DNA from: Arthrobotrys musiformis | Taxonomy: Eukaryota; Ascomycota; Orbiliomycetes; Orbiliales; Orbiliaceae | Length of the DNA stretch: 64,000 nucleotides | Direction: 5' to 3' | Assembly (NCBI GenBank): GCA_036971715.1 | Contig: JAVHJL010000002.1 | Span: 2,822,501 to 2,886,500, forward strand | In this document: piece after piece, positions 12,280 to 26,284 of the stretch | Layout: the number at the start of each line of letters is the position of its first letter | How positions within the stretch are numbered: position 1 is the first letter of the stretch | Translations under genes and position numbers: made by a program | Notes under the pieces: generated by a model | Seen by the model: the letters and a program-made list of their open reading frames with translations, nothing else | Database searches by the model: none | Told to the model about the DNA's origin: nothing

Positions 12280-15200
12280 GATGACTAATTTCTCAAAGGT
12301 ATTGGATGACTAGAAGGTTGAGTTTTGGGGTGCTAGTAGTGGTAGTAGTAATAATAAAAAGGTCCGCTGATAGTGGATGTCCTTCTTTATATCTTCAAAT
12401 TCAGGTAGTGGGAGGCTGAATGGTGTGTGTTGGTGTGAGGTTGGATGTCTAGAGGGGACCTAGGTCTTCTGAGACACTGTTTAAGAACCTCCAACTCGAC
12501 CTTGAATCCACTTGCGATGCAACCACGGGGAACGGGAAGACCATCAAGAAAAGGCAATCACAATTCCGAAGCGGCAGGCCTGCAGAACGGGTCTCGTGCG
12601 GATAGGCTATTCGAAGAGCGCAGATGCAAGACGACCTAGCAAACGGCAAGACAATTGTTTCGATTTCTTACTTAGTTGGCAATCCACTGGATAGAACAGG
12701 CCAGGTGACCAAGCCAAATATGTATCCTGCTCCTAGAATCGGCGCCCTAATTTTGGTCTTGACCCTCGCAGGACGGCGGATTTACAATATCGACCCTGTC
12801 AGGCTGGCTAGCTGGGCTGGAGATTGCATGCGGCGCTCGCTCGCTCGCTCTGTCTCTGTTATGCTCTATCTTCGAAAAGAAGCTAGGTGCAAAGCTATGA
12901 CTTGCAGATCTAAGTTAGGTCCTCGAGTACGAGCGGAGCAAGTGGGATACTCGAAAAAAGACGATTCAATTCTTCTCAATGGGGATAGTACACCTTTGTG
13001 AATCCCGTTTCAACCCTGACACATTTGACAGAAGCCCTACTGTGCTGCAGGTACCAGGTTCTCCTGTTCCACGCCCAGAGGCTAACAGGTCTAACTTTTG
13101 TCTCAAATTCGCAAGATAATAGTTGGTCCGCTCACTGTGATAGCACGGAGTCGAGAATCCACCAAGTTGGTGTTCTGTCGAATAATAGGCAGTCCGACCC
13201 GAACAAGCTGCTATTGTTGCTTTTTTACAAAATAGGATGGACCGGAGTATGCTAGTAGTACTAGTTTCTCCAGGCTCCGTTAATATCTGGCTAACCAAGG
13301 TAATTTGTCTTTGCTGTTTGGAATTAGAGAAATCAAAGCTGTTCCTAAAGCTGATTTATATTCATACAGATCAACAGCAGGCGGTGCTTCAATGAGGTAA
13401 TCGGCGAGGATAATGCTGGCTCAGCTCTTCTTTGCACGGCCAAAATAACCACTTTGAGACGTTTATGTGCAGCATCTATTGGTAGCACTCATTAGCCCGA
13501 GAAAACTCAGCAGTCAATGGCTGGGACAGGACAATCCAAGATGCATATGCATGCTGCTAAGGGTAAGCCTTCAAGCCTCAAAAAAGGAAAACGGTTCTAG
13601 TACCTGTCAACAGTTTTTTCCCGCATGGCTGGTGTCCTCTCAGGCACCCGGAATGTGGTATTTTTACATCGTCTCCGATTTACTGGATAACGAGGAACTC
13701 GCATTTGGACAATACTATGAGGGATCTGCCATTAATGCTGGCCTAGGGATCCCGTCAATGTGTTTCATCGCGGCCGCGGTAAAGGCAAACAGACTGACCG
13801 TTCCCATCCCGGTCGGCGATATCGAGGGCTTCATGCCGATATATGTCGGCCTGCAATACGACGATCTTATGGAAGAAAAAAAAACTTTTCCCGACAGAAC
13901 CGGGTTTAATAGGATTCGACCTTGAAGCACAATAGCTTCGGTCAAAGAAGACTAACACACGCGACTGATGCAGGATACGTCGCACTGGCCCGGATCACAG
14001 AACTCGACTTGGATTGTGGCGTCGAAGCTAGCGCGGGCGAAAATTTCCAACTATGGCAACAGTAATTTTTATTAAACCACGAAATGTCATTTGCCATTCG
14101 ACGTTGGGGGTAGCCTAGTCCAATACAGTGCCTAATTTCGAGAACTGTGAGCTTTTCGACTGCAGGCTGGAGTGGCTGTGTCCTTGCGTCGACGCTCCTT
14201 ACGCTCGGTTCGACGCAGGAATTAGGAAGTTCCTCGCTCGCTTGACCCGACTCTACTGGCGACAGTGGAAACGTGGATGGTCCTGCTGCAGCTTGCCTAG
14301 CGAAAACCGAGTTTGAAGATGCATCCCAGGGCCCAAAAGGAAGAACCCTGCGAGATAAGATTCGATTAGCACTCCGTCTAATAGATCTAGAATTTGTGCC
14401 ATCGGATGCAACGGAGATTTTGAAATATCCTCTGCATCGTCTTTTTTGCATTCGGCATTATATCCACCCATGTTTCGGGGTCAGCGGCGCCTTCTACATG
14501 ATGGCGAGGCTATGTGCATGCTAAACTGGCGAAAATTTCTTCACTATTGAGGAAACGGTCCGTTTGGCCAGTTTCGAGTGGGCCAAGGGCCTAAAAATCT
14601 TATTCTGACGTCAGGTGGTAAGTTGGGATACTATACTGATGCCTCCCAAGGAGAATAGCAATGTATTTCTATCACTTGATCCAGAGCGAGTTTAAGTCCT
14701 GGCAAGCGTCGACATTATCACTTCGTTTAGGGCTGACTAAAAAAGCTTATCGCAACTGATAATGATCATGTTGCTGCTGTTCGGTTGATATCTGATCAAC
14801 TAAGTTGATACCTACTTGCCCAATGGCCAGCGGCTGGTCTGATCTGTGAGATGTGGCCCGAAGCAGCCCAATTCTAAATGCTCCAACTAGTCGAAAGTTA
14901 AAGGATCGAAGCCATCGGCTCCCATAACTCGAAGGAATTACAATCTTATCACCGATTGTTCACCAGAGGACAAGCTCCACAGTTTCTCATCGTTGCTTCC
15001 TACTTTGCAACAGCGTAACTCACCTGCATGCTTGCTCGATGCAGCAGTCTTCTGGACCACGTCAAATTCTCCACGACAAGACGCTGGAGTGTCGAGCCAG
15101 GCTAAACCTTTCGGGGCCGCTAGCGTCAAATCTGAAACGAAGCCCCGTTTTTGTGGTTGCTTCTTCGTGCAAACCTGACAAAGACGAACTGACAAACAAT

Positions 15201-17405
15201 CCTTTGCAACCGATCGTGCGAGTGGTTCCTGTGGCCGCTAGATCTAGCCAGCATTGCAAGCTCAAGCACATTGCAAGTCTATCACATCACACTGTACCTA
15301 CAGCCAGTGACAGGACTTTGGTCTCATATTACTACAGTTTTATAACTGGAAAATTCTCGAAAGGCGCTAGGGACGCTACACCTGCAAGCCAGCTTCACGC
15401 CTTCAGGAACCAATACCCCGCTTTCGTCTTTTCCGTTCCCGCGGCACCTGGTCTCCTTGCCCTTGCACACGGTTGATCCATCTGCTTCGGCCATTTTTGA
15501 GTTTGTTCCTTGGGCTCGAGGGGGGACCTATTGCCTGTGTGCTCTTCTTCAGCATTTCTCCCTCTTTTTGCTGGTTTTGCCTCTTCCTCCAACAAATCAT
15601 ATCGCCTCGCGAGACATCGGGCTTTCGGATATCCTATTCTGCGCTATATCGGTGGTGGCACTCGAAGAACTAGGCTATCTCGGGGGAAGCCTCGGTGCTC
15701 ACCTTCGTTACAAAGGAACAGCGAGCCGCGCTGCAAGCCTGACGCCTTGCTCTCACCCACCACAATTGCAACCAGGCGACTGCACAGTTCTGACTGGTGT
15801 CGTACATTTTGCATACCCTCTAAGAACTCAGTTGGCGTCGAGGAAGCCATAAGCTCGATCGGGTCTCTCTTTTTTGGGGGGCTTTTCGACAGCTGAACTA
15901 GCCAACCACGAACCCGATCGCGAGGATTCCTCCAACTAACACCAGCCATAGAGCCGACAAGGGACTCCCTCTCCGTAAGGAGAGACAAGAGCAGGAAGAA
16001 GAAGTCCCTGGCTGGGATTGTGAGTGAATACGCCCTTCATGTCGCCAGCACAGTTGATGCCAGGTATGTCATAGTTAGCCCGTTTTTTAACCTCCCTCGT
16101 CAAAATACCCTGAACACATTCTGCATTGCACCGCTTTTCCCTTTCTACCTGTTGCCCAAGAGGTATAGGCCATTAATGCCCGTGTCTACCACTATCTCTC
16201 TTTGATAGCGAGATATTCCGGACGTTCCCTTCCTTCTCGCTCCTTTTGCCTCCCTTCAGTTACCTCGCTTGCCTTCTCTGCGGTTTCAGATCTGCTCTCC
16301 TGCTTGGTCCCACCTATCACAACAGCTGGCCCGACAGAAACGAACTTTATTACATCCTGAAGGGTGTTCTCTGCTTTCCTGTTACCCAAATGGAGAGCTG
16401 GATACCGGTGGCAGGCGAAATTACTGTACTGGATTGAAATTCATAGCAGTCACAAGATACCACGGCGAGAAGACAAAAAACAAAACAAAGGAAGAAGCCG
16501 ACCATCAAGAAGAAGTAGCTTGGGAAGACGCCACATAAAGGAGAGTTCCTTGAGATCCTCCGGGTTCCGGTCAAGTTTTCACGGATAAAGCAACATTTGG
16601 CTGAACTTGACTATCTCCCCGAGGTATTGTGGCTCGAGCTCTTCCTTAACCTTGACTTCCCGCCTCTCCTAAGCCGACCGACATGGGACGTTGCTAGGCC
16701 TTAGAGGGATATTCCGTCAAGGAATTCAGAGGGCATTATTTGGTTATCAGTAGCTTACCTCAGGGCACTGACCATTGTTCCCCTCTAGCTCCCAATCCAA
16801 GGAGCCCTTACCTGCTATGCACATATATCTTGGTGACGACTGTTTCGAAACATACATTCTACACACGATAGCATTCTGAGCACGTTTCGTGGGACTCTGT
16901 CACACCATCTGGAACATTCACCTGCTTCCCTTGCGCATCATCTGTGCCAGTGGCATAAGAACCAAGCAATTCGAATTACTTTGTCTCTTGCTGCCCTCAC
17001 TCCACCTCGCCTCGACAACGTCTTCAAAGTGAACTCTGGCTTTTGGCCGGGATACCTTCGGCGAACACCATTAAACTCTCCAACTGAATATCCCCGGATA
17101 CTTCCGAATTCGTTCGAATTCCCCGATACATTCCTTCCTCTGGGGTCTGTTGTACCTTCGTAGTACCGGATCGCTGAAACCTTGCGTCAAAACATCAACC
17201 TGACGCCGGGCCTTGCAACCATCCTCCTAGCCCAAGTGGTATGCTGTGGCGCCAGCGATACACGCCTCAAATATTAAGCAGCCGAATCTCTCGGGGAAGG
17301 CCAATAATAATAAAGGGATATCGTTCATACGCCGTGCCCAGGAATCTCATGGCCACAGGGTTCTATTTGACCAAGGTGGAATGAAAGGTCTTGACTCAGT
17401 GAACA
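12280..17405. other. gene-poor interval with pyrimidine-rich leader before the kelch gene
   Basis: Five kilobases with many overlapping short open frames on both strands but no recognisable protein. A possible degraded gene lies at 13467-14064 (listed separately). A short GCTC tandem repeat lies near 12835-12850. From about 15.4 to 17.2 kb the plus strand has many C/T-rich tracts, as often seen in promoters and long 5' leaders of fungal genes. This part may be the promoter and leader of the kelch gene at 17406. Confidence 0.4.
13467..14064 (+). pseudogene. possible remnant of a spliced gene
   Basis: The open frame to 13925 has protein-like composition in its second half (GQYYEGSAINAGLG, PIPVGDIEGFMPIYVGLQYDD). 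It then breaks near an A-run at 13867-13884. A good intron end follows: ACTAACAC branch site (about 13951-13958), acceptor ATGCAG ending at 13973, then an open segment GYVALARITELDLDCGVEAS closing with TAA at 14062-14064. I found no donor that joins both parts in frame, so either the gene is decayed or the model is wrong. No family recognised. Confidence 0.28.
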
Positions 17406-20249
17406 ATGCGGGAGAAGGACAAAACCAAGGACGGTGTATATCGTTCTAAAAGCAAACGTAAAGCGCTTGAAGGGCTTGAAGGGCTCCGGAAAAGTAACGG
17501 GGACTCGATCGAACGATCGATCACGCCCAGCGATCTTTACAATAGCGGAGGGGTGCTAGCAGGGTCTGGAGGGGCGGGAGGGGCAACAGGAGGGACTGGC
17601 AAGAGCAGCCGGCCATCTTCGCCTGTTGCTTCATCGATACTCAAGAAGAGAACGTCGTTCCCGGTTGCGGGGTCTTTTGCTAACATCTTAAACTTTTCGC
17701 CTCATAGAAGGAGACCTAGCTTGCAGACGCGGAGCAGCCACCATTCGTCAAAGTCTAATCCGGCGCCGACGTCTGCTGGGCCGACCCCAACATCAACTTA
17801 CCCTCACGCGCCCTCAGCACCGGCATATTCACATAGCACAATCAGTAGTGGCAGGTCTAGGAGTGGGAGTGCTCACTCTCCCAGTATTAGCTCCTTACAG
17901 AATACACCACTGCAAACGCCGACAACATCCACTCATATCAGCAGCTCAAGGACAATAGCCTCGGAGTCGACTACAACGCTATCTTCGACAGCATCATCAT
18001 CCTTTTCATCTATGAATCCTTCATACGATGGGAATCGGGCTGTCGGCGGTGACAGCCCAACTGTTCCTGGGTATGGGGGGCTCGAGTCGCCACTCTCCAC
18101 TAGAGGTGATACCACGAGGATGAAGACTACAAGGTTAGCTGAGGCATATGGAAATTCTGGATATGAGGGAAGTTGGGATAGCGACCATGCTTTGGAGGTT
18201 GATGAAGAGGAAGAACAGGACGAGAGGACAGGGACCAGGGTGATACCTGCTTCTAGAAGAATCATGACACCTCAAACACCAATACGAGAAGAGATTGGTG
18301 CAAGTAGTAGTAATGGCGGTGCCATGGGTTCTTCGAGCGAAGCGGGAAGGTATAACACGTTTCGCAGGGGTCTAGGTTTCACAGAACCTGATCTCAGAAT
18401 AAAAAGTCGATCAAATTCCGCAGCTTCTTCTCGAGCTGGCGGCGGTCGACTTACATTAGACACAACAGACAGTGATGGGAAGAGTATGAAGGGTGTTGGA
18501 AATGTCACACCTATCATGGGTCCGGCCAAGGTTATCAATTCTAGAAAGATTGTTGAGGGTAATCTCGACCTCCTACACACACACCCATCGATATCCGAAA
18601 CCACGATCACAAGGACGGATGGGGATAGTATATCACGGTCTGGATCCACATCACCACGCCCGGACATTCACCCAAAAACACCTTCGTCTTCGAGGTCTGC
18701 TCGTGATGATGCTGCTTCGTCGATATCATCTACTTCAGCTTCTCTACGGGCCGCATCCCTAAATCAAGTCGTCGCGATAAAACGACAGCGAGAGCTGGCT
18801 GGTGAAGAGGCGCCCCCAAAGTCGTCATCGTCAAACTCGTCTTCGGAGGCGCTTTCAACGATCTCTCATGGCAAAAGTGGCAAAAGTATTCGCAACCACC
18901 TCAACAACAAAATGACTTTAACGTCTTCCCGAGATGCTAGCATAGCAGGCCGCAGGCACCCTCCATCCCTCGAACTGCCGCTCCCAGACCCTCTGGCCCC
19001 GAGGGTAGAACCTGCGCCTGCTAGTGGGATGTATTGGTACAAAGCCTTTTCTCATGGGTTGCCCTCCGTCGCGCTCAGGGCACATACCTGCACACTAATC
19101 GGTAGCTCGATATACGTCTTTGGAGGGTGTGATTCGAAAACTTGCTTTAACGATCTCTATGTCTTTGACGCCGATTCGATGTATTGGTCTAAGCCGGACG
19201 TATCGGGCGATATTCCACCCCCACTTAGAGCTATGACCACTACCGCAGTAAACAAGAAGCTCATCATCTTTGGAGGTGGCGACGGCCCTACATACTACAA
19301 CGATGTCTACGTCTTAGACACTGTTACTCACCGGTACATTAAACCCAAGATATCTGGGCAAATACCTAGCAAGCGACGAGCACATACTGCTTGCCTTTAC
19401 AAAAACGGCCTCTACGTATTTGGTGGAGGAGACGGTGTTCGCGCATTAAATGATGTTTGGAGGCTTGACGTTAGTGATTTAAGTAAGATGAGCTGGAAAC
19501 AAATATCGTCTGCCAGCGGCACTACAACGATTGGCGGAACGTCCTCTGCGGGCGGAGCGAGTACACGAAGTAGCAAAACGACGGCCAATGCTTCACAAAC
19601 GAGTTTGCTCTCTGGTTCGGCAGGTTAGTACATTGGAAATCCCCACAACCGTATCCGGGATAGTAAACGCTAAAACCTTTCGCAATATAGGTGCTACTAC
19701 ACCCACTTCGAGCAAGAACTCTAACACTGTCGTCAAGATGAAGCCGACTGCACGAGGTTACCACACTGCGAACATGGTCCAGAACAAATTGATAATATTT
19801 GGTGGATCTGATGGGGTTGATTGTTTCAAGGATGTTTGGGTGTTCGATGTGGATACATCTGTTTGGAAAAATGTCGAAATCAAGACTAGCTATCCTCGAC
19901 TAAGCCATACGGCCACACTCATTGGGAGTTACTTATTTGTGGTTGGTGGCCATGACGGTGTGGAATATAGCAATGAAGTTTTGCTCCTCAACCTTGGTGA
20001 GTATCCTGTATCCCTCCCCGAAAGGATTTACGTTAACCTTGAGTTTTAGTTACCATGCAATGGGATAAAAGGAAGGTCTATGGCCTTCCCCCAACAGGTA
20101 GAGGCTACCATGGGGCGGCATTGCACGACAGCCGTCTTTTTGTCATCGGAGGGTTCGATGGGCATTCTGTCTTCAACGAGACATACATCCTTGAACTTGC
20201 CATTAGCAGCTACTACTCACAGATATCTCATTTCAACATCGACGTGTAA
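17406..20249 (+). CDS. kelch-repeat protein with long disordered N-terminus
   Basis: Three exons, 17406-19623, 19691-19996 and 20050-20249, give 907 residues. The first 540 residues are low complexity: Ser, Gly, Thr and Pro rich, with basic patches and many potential phosphorylation sites. A kelch beta-propeller fills the C-terminus from about residue 541. It has at least six blades with the double-glycine signature: IYVFGGCDS, LIIFGGGDG, LYVFGGGDG, LIIFGGSDG, LFVVGGHDG and LFVIGGFDG, each followed by a conserved Trp or Tyr strand. A Ser/Thr/Gly insert sits between the third and fourth blades. Fungal proteins of this layout are often annotated as Tea1/Ral2-like factors in cell polarity or Ras signalling. 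That assignment is by layout only. No signal peptide. Convergent with TRAPPC10. Confidence 0.88.
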
Positions 20250-21043
20250 CCGACACCGAGCTACCCAAGACACCCGCCCCGCGGCCGGTAGGATACCCTA
20301 CCTAAACACTAATATATTAATTCCAACACTTCCGTACTAGCGCCTAGCAGATGCTCAACAAATTCTCTAGTCTTCAGCAAATTGGTTTTTCTTTCTTTCG
20401 ATGTTTGAAGCGATTACGGTTCACGAATCTGACAGGCGATTTGTATAGTCGTTGAAGACTTTTTTCCTTCTCTTTTTTTCCGGTGAGACTTTTCTAGTTG
20501 ATTGTTTGGGGAATCTTTTCTTTCATCTTGGTATATAATGGCCGCGAATGTTATCGATCTTTTCCTTTCGTCTTATTTTGCTTTTTAACGCGCCCTTCTA
20601 CCCCGGTCTAGAAAAGTCTTGTGGGTCTTTGCTTCTATCTACATTTTCTTTGGCCTTCAATGGCAAGAAAATGAGCCCTTTTTGCGTTTCACTTCTGAAT
20701 GTAGAATATTTAAGCCCTTCTATTGAACCCTTTAGCTGTCCCGTCAATTCAACAATAAGTTAACTTATTTTTCAATATCATGTGATATTTTCCTGGTTCG
20801 TCTATACTCTTTCATAATCACGAGTATGGGGTTGAGGCTGGGATAAGGCAGGCCTCTAAACTTGAGCCTTATGGTCAGCTATCGTAACGAGGGAGGCCAC
20901 CAACGGGCCAAGGTTCCAAACTGTGCTCCAATTCAATCGGTCGACGGCTGGTCGGCAGTGTCTAAATACTTAGGTAAACTCGAACACAATTGGATAGAAG
21001 AGGCTGGTATATACATGGTTTCGTTGCTGGAAGGTTCCTGCCA
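20250..21043. other. shared 3' flank of convergent genes
   Basis: T-rich spacer between two convergent stops, presumably holding both 3' untranslated regions. No gene seen. Confidence 0.45.
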
Positions 21044-24000
21044 CTATGCAGCCGCCTGTCCTTCGCTAGGTGCTCCACCGGCACTGATTGGCCGTCTGAT
21101 GCTCCCCGCACCCATCCTTCCAATAGTACCAACCTCATCTACTTTGACTACCTTCTCTTCAACTTCACTTACTACCAGGACTCCTTCGCTTGCGCTTCTG
21201 TAGTCCGTCTCACAAGTAACTGTGAAGTTCTCCTCCTCGTCTCCATCCCCTGTTGGATTAACAGGTATATATGGAAGCGCCCTGACTTCAATGCTAGGAA
21301 CGAGTAAGAAGCCAGGTTTAAGAGGGACGAGCAACAGCTCAAATTCCACTTCCTCATCTCCTGTTTCCGTTGCCTCTTCATCGCACCCTTTGATAAACGA
21401 ATATTCAAACACACCTCTCCTCCGTCCGTTGACCAACCACTCATCGCCCTTGCTCTCTCTTCGACCAATTGTGGGGTCTGAGTTTGTCGCCGTATTCATT
21501 TCGTAGTAGAACCTTAAAGTATCGGGAACATTCGCGCTCCGTCTCTCTCTATCGGTACCGAGATCCCAGCATCTACTAATACCTATTTTCAACACTGCTT
21601 TAATGACTTCTCCTACTCTTACCATCTTTGGTCCACTGGAACCGCCGTTTTTGACATCGCGCATTTGTAGTTTTGCGGTCGCAAGACACTGTAATGCTGG
21701 GATTTCAACCGGGATAATGATTGTCCTGGCAACACTGTCGAGTCTTTGTACCTGTCGTTTTCCCTCTTCCCCATCTTCATCAGTGTCCTTTTTCCCAACT
21801 CTTTTAATCGGCGATAGAAGTGGTATCCTTCTCCTTCCAGCCCAGGTGTCAAAGAATCTCTCGACGACCTGAGCGACATTTGTCCTCTCGGAGTTTTTGC
21901 AATGCACTCCGGCGAAGGCATCCGTCCACAGTTCAGCGTCGAATGGAGGAAGCTTCACGGCCCCAAGGAGGGCTGCGCGTTCAATATCCGACCTCCCCAA
22001 CTCCTTGATGATTTCTTGAAGGGTCGGAGTGAGGAGGCGCTGATATCTACCATAGCCTGCGGAGGAAAGGTGGGAAGCAAAGGCTGCATCGACTGCCACC
22101 ATAATTTCTACGGATTGGATATTAGTTTAAAAAAGTTCCCACAGAAAAAGGTAGGGAGATCGTAGGAAATCCTTACCATCACCGATGCCCCTCCACATTA
22201 CTCTCAAATACAAATTATCACCCGAAAATTGCTCTCCTCCAGATATTCTCGTTGTTTTGAAAGTAAATGCAGCAGGTTGCTTCGCGTAAACCACAATTCC
22301 CTCACTGAGATCCTGACATCCGACTCCTGTAGAAGTACGGAATGCTTTACTGCCCTCGAGCTCCGTCTTAACGATCCGTAATGGAAGATGGTTTACTGTG
22401 GAAACTTGGAATTTGCTGAAGAGAGCTGCCCGGCTGAATATGTCCTGAACGTTGACGCTCAAGGGTAGAGCAACGGGCACCGAGGGGGTCGATACATATT
22501 TGTATTCCGTAGTTTCCGTCGTGAGATTAGCTTCTAGCCGAACCTACAATACACAATGATATATTAGCGTTTGGACAATGTAAGAGTATTTTAAAAGAGG
22601 ACTTACGGAAAGCTCGTTTAAATCCCCGTCGCTCTTGTAGGGGATGCGGAGGAGGACGTTCCCCAATTTCTTGTCTTCAGCCTTGGTTCCGAGTTTTATT
22701 AGACCGCCTTCATCTAGATCCAGGATGATATCTTCAAGTTTTCTTTCCCCGTCAGAACCATTTACTATTTGTATATCGCTGACGAGTAGCCTCAGCCCTG
22801 CTGTTAAGCTTTTGATTTTCATTTCAACCCTCTCCACGACAGTATTGCCGGAGTTGACCTCGACCTCAATTGTTCGGAGTTTGTCCAATTGAATCAACTT
22901 TGGCGAGTTTAACCCGATATAAAAGGTCTCTGGAGCCTGGAAAAGAATGATCTTGGGAGGCTCAAACTTTTTCAAAGCCAAGGGGGAAATGATTTCCCCC
23001 GGCGGGGGCGGGTCTAGTTTGAATTTATGCTTGAAGGTCAAGTTATTCACGTCGATATCCATGGAAAGGATTTCATACGTTCCGGCGTAGAATGTATCGG
23101 CGACGAATACAATCCTGTTTTTGCCTCTCTTAACTGTAGTTTCCCCTTCAGTCACGAGCTTTATGTCCTTTGCTATTCCAGCAATGCCTTTGACCTTATC
23201 ATCAGCAATGGAGATATTCATGGTGGCGCTCTTTATGGTGACACTGTGGGTGAGCAGCCATCTACAGTTCACCGTGACCGACCATTTAAACCCACCCTTC
23301 CCGTGTCCCTCGCCTTCGAATTCTGGACATGTCTCCACATCAACATCCGTCCAGAATTCATCGAATTTGAGATCGGTAGGCTCCACAACTTTGCTGACTT
23401 CCTGCATCCCAGGTAGCAAACCCAATCCCTCATCGCCATCAATCCTGATGACTCCGTTCAGGAATAGCATACTGGTTCTTTGGGTCCTCCACCGCCGTTT
23501 TTCCTGCTCTGCCCTCTTCCTTAGCAGCACTAAGATGACTCTACCAAACTCCTCATCTCGCCCCATCTTCTTAAGACAGTCCGCATACATCATCAACAGA
23601 TTTTCTTCGACAACTGCCCACCGTTGTAGTGTATACGATGGCGCCAGCTTCGAAAAATAATGCGCCGCAGCTGCAAAATCTTTGCGGTAGTATTTGATGC
23701 ATGCGATTTCAGCGAGGGTCCGTTCGGTGCTCTTAACGCGCTTGGCAAGGGAGAACAGTTTCACAGCGGTTTCTGTCATACGTTCGTAGACAGTAAGGAA
23801 CCCGGTATCGCTAAGGAGGGCATGTCGCAACATACCCGCCCTGATACCCCATAGCCAAACCCAGTCGTCCTTTTCCAGCGTATCTTCGGATTTATTGGTC
23901 GAAGCAACGCTTTCAGTATCGTTGAGATTGACGTCCATCATACTACCATTATCAGGAGCACTGGCTTCCTGGTGTTTTGGAGCCGGATGGAGTTTCTCTT

Positions 24001-26284
24001 GTGAACTGCGCCATCGGTTGCCAGCAATTTCGACCACCACGCCACGGGCTAGCATCAGCACTTCAGCTCTGAAGAAAGCAAGTTCTTCAGTCGCTGTTAG
24101 GCCTTCCGAGACATTGGGCCCTTTCTTTTCTTCAATTTCTGTGGAGTATATTGTTGAAGTTCTCGGAGGAATTGAATCCGGTGGCATGTCTTTGCTATTC
24201 GTCGCGATGCCTGGCACCCACGCTGACGTGATGCTAGGGGTTGGCGGTGGGCTTTTTGCCTCTAACAGTAATAGATCCTTCCAATCAAGATGGGGGACGC
24301 TTTTATGATCCGTCGCATCAACAAGTTGCATTACCCCGTTCACCACGAAAGAGGCGATGTAGTTATCGATGAATGCCTTTGCGGCTGGGAATGTCAGGTC
24401 AAACTTGTCCTCTTGTATTTTCTGCCTAGCTTCGGTTTCCTCAGGCGTGCTGACTGTCACTGTCGTATCTTCACCAGAGGCCGCCTCGGACTTTTTGATT
24501 TGCTCTAGGTCAGCTTGCATGCTTTCCCAACCACGATATAACTCGGCACGCAAAACTGCCGAGCCTGTCCGAAGGAACTCTATTCCCTTTTTAACGACCT
24601 CCGTAAGATAGCCTGCTTCACCATCCCTCGGTAACGCGCCTCCTGCGGCTGCTTCCTGAAGCCCGGCAGTAGGGTCGAAGAAGGAATATGATGCATCATT
24701 TGCGCCGGATTGGGATCCGACACTGCTTCGATTGGTAGGTATCGTTGCGGCTAGACGGAGAAGAAGTGAGGCCTGCCGCGCAAAGCAATAGGACAAAAAG
24801 TCAAAAACTGAGATATTATTCGACAAGATAAGCTCCCTGTACGGTTTGCGAGCGGATGATAGGATGCTAGCGTCATTGAAGTCTTCTTTCTCGGGGAGTT
24901 GATCAAGATCGCTTGGCGGAGGGGTCCCTGGGACTGTTAGAGAAGCCTGTGAGCCAGATCTCAGCTTCTCCCCCTGGTGATTGTGCCATTTCCTTCCCTC
25001 TTCCACGAGTGTTTTGACGACTTCACCGCTCCAGCCGAGAAATGTCTTCCCCCCCTCTCTATCTGCCTCCTCGCCGACAATGATACTTTCGCCTGCGACA
25101 GCAAGTTCCTGATATATCGCCCAGGCATCCTCTATCAGTCCCACACTCTCGAAAGCCCCAGCCAATCCTTCTTTTAGTACAAAAAATGTGCAGAAGTTCC
25201 ATCCAGGTAAGTGCTGTTGGTTACTCCGGGCTAATATATCATCTTCGTACTGTTGGACTCGGAGGTCGAAGCTTGTAAGAATCAGAGATTTCATATGGGA
25301 GATCAAAAGGCCATAGTCGGCGTCTTTTTCAGCCGGTGTAGGTATCGGAGTGGTAGTCGCGGCTGCACCTGGCGGCGGAGAAGGCTGAGGGTGAGAGAGC
25401 CGTATTTGAACAATCCTTGGGAGTGACTTTTTCGACGTGGAGCCGAAGTCACTCTTGAGCTTCTCTAAGATCGTAGTACTAGATTTGAACTGGAAACGGG
25501 ATTTATTGCTCGGCTCCGGATTGGAAGCATTGGAACTTAGAGAGGAGGTAGATTGACCTGTCATGCGCGGTTGGCTAGCAGCAGGCGTCCCTGGCAAGAC
25601 GACATGTACAATCATCCATTCGAAAGCATCGTGGTTGTCGTTTTTGGACGAGCTTGAACCGGACCCCGACGTCGAGGATGTTGGGGTACAATTGGCAGCT
25701 ATCCATTCCTTCAACTCTTTCCGGGCGGTATTTCTGTAGGCATCGTTATCGTCACAACGGAGAAAGAATATCTTGAGGTAGGAAGTTTGCCGAAGACCGG
25801 GTATTTGATGCCGTCGTTCCCTTACAGGGATGTCCCCCCCGAGTGTCGTTCTGCGAATAAAGGTATTGAGGTTAGGAGTAGATGATCTCCTACGCCCAGT
25901 TGCATTTGCGACAATCTTTGGCGCAGGAAGCGGAGGGGATACCGGAGACGAAGCTCCATCAGTGCTTCCAGACCTGGGAAGGGTTGAAGGCGTGGTATAT
26001 AGCGACGGCGATTGTCTTGTGAAGGGAGAAGTAGCAGGGTCCTCGGAGGATGTAGCTGTAGTCGTGGTTATGAGAGGTTGAATCGCGGGTATAAAGTCAA
26101 CGTAGAGTGAATTGATGGATCTCAGAGGTCTAGATGGCGACTTCCAATGCAGGTGCCTTAGGGGCAGTCTTCCTTTGATATCTGGTGAGAATAACGGGAA
26201 TACTGATGAGGGGTCCCAGTAGGTGACGGTGACTTTGGACGTCGAGCCGTCCATTGCAGAACAGGCGGCCACCAACAGTTCCAA
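21044..26284 (-). CDS. TRS130: TRAPPII complex subunit TRAPPC10/Trs130
   Basis: Three exons, 26284-22607, 22543-22177 and 22107-21044, join in frame to 1702 residues. The N-terminus KVTVTYWDPSSVFPLFSPDI, then GRLPLRHLHWKSP, is the hallmark of fungal Trs130/TRAPPC10. The middle has an alpha-solenoid-like region with VQQYEDDI, NFCTFFVLKEGLAGAFESVGL (conserved in the family) and CFARQASLLLR. The C-terminal third is beta-rich (TRAPPC10 C-terminal domain), with VRLEANLTTETTEYKY and LYLRVMWRGIGD at exon junctions. The protein is a core part of TRAPPII, the exchange-factor complex for Ypt31/Rab11 at the late Golgi, and is usually essential. It is somewhat longer than many relatives because of Ser/Pro-rich inserts near residues 70-140 and 200-290. 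A second possible start is Met11. Confidence 0.93.

Noticed and set aside
11465..12313. Plus-strand open frames at 11465-11881 and 11897-12313
   Set aside because: No motif; the minus-strand spliced model is slightly better, though neither is strong.
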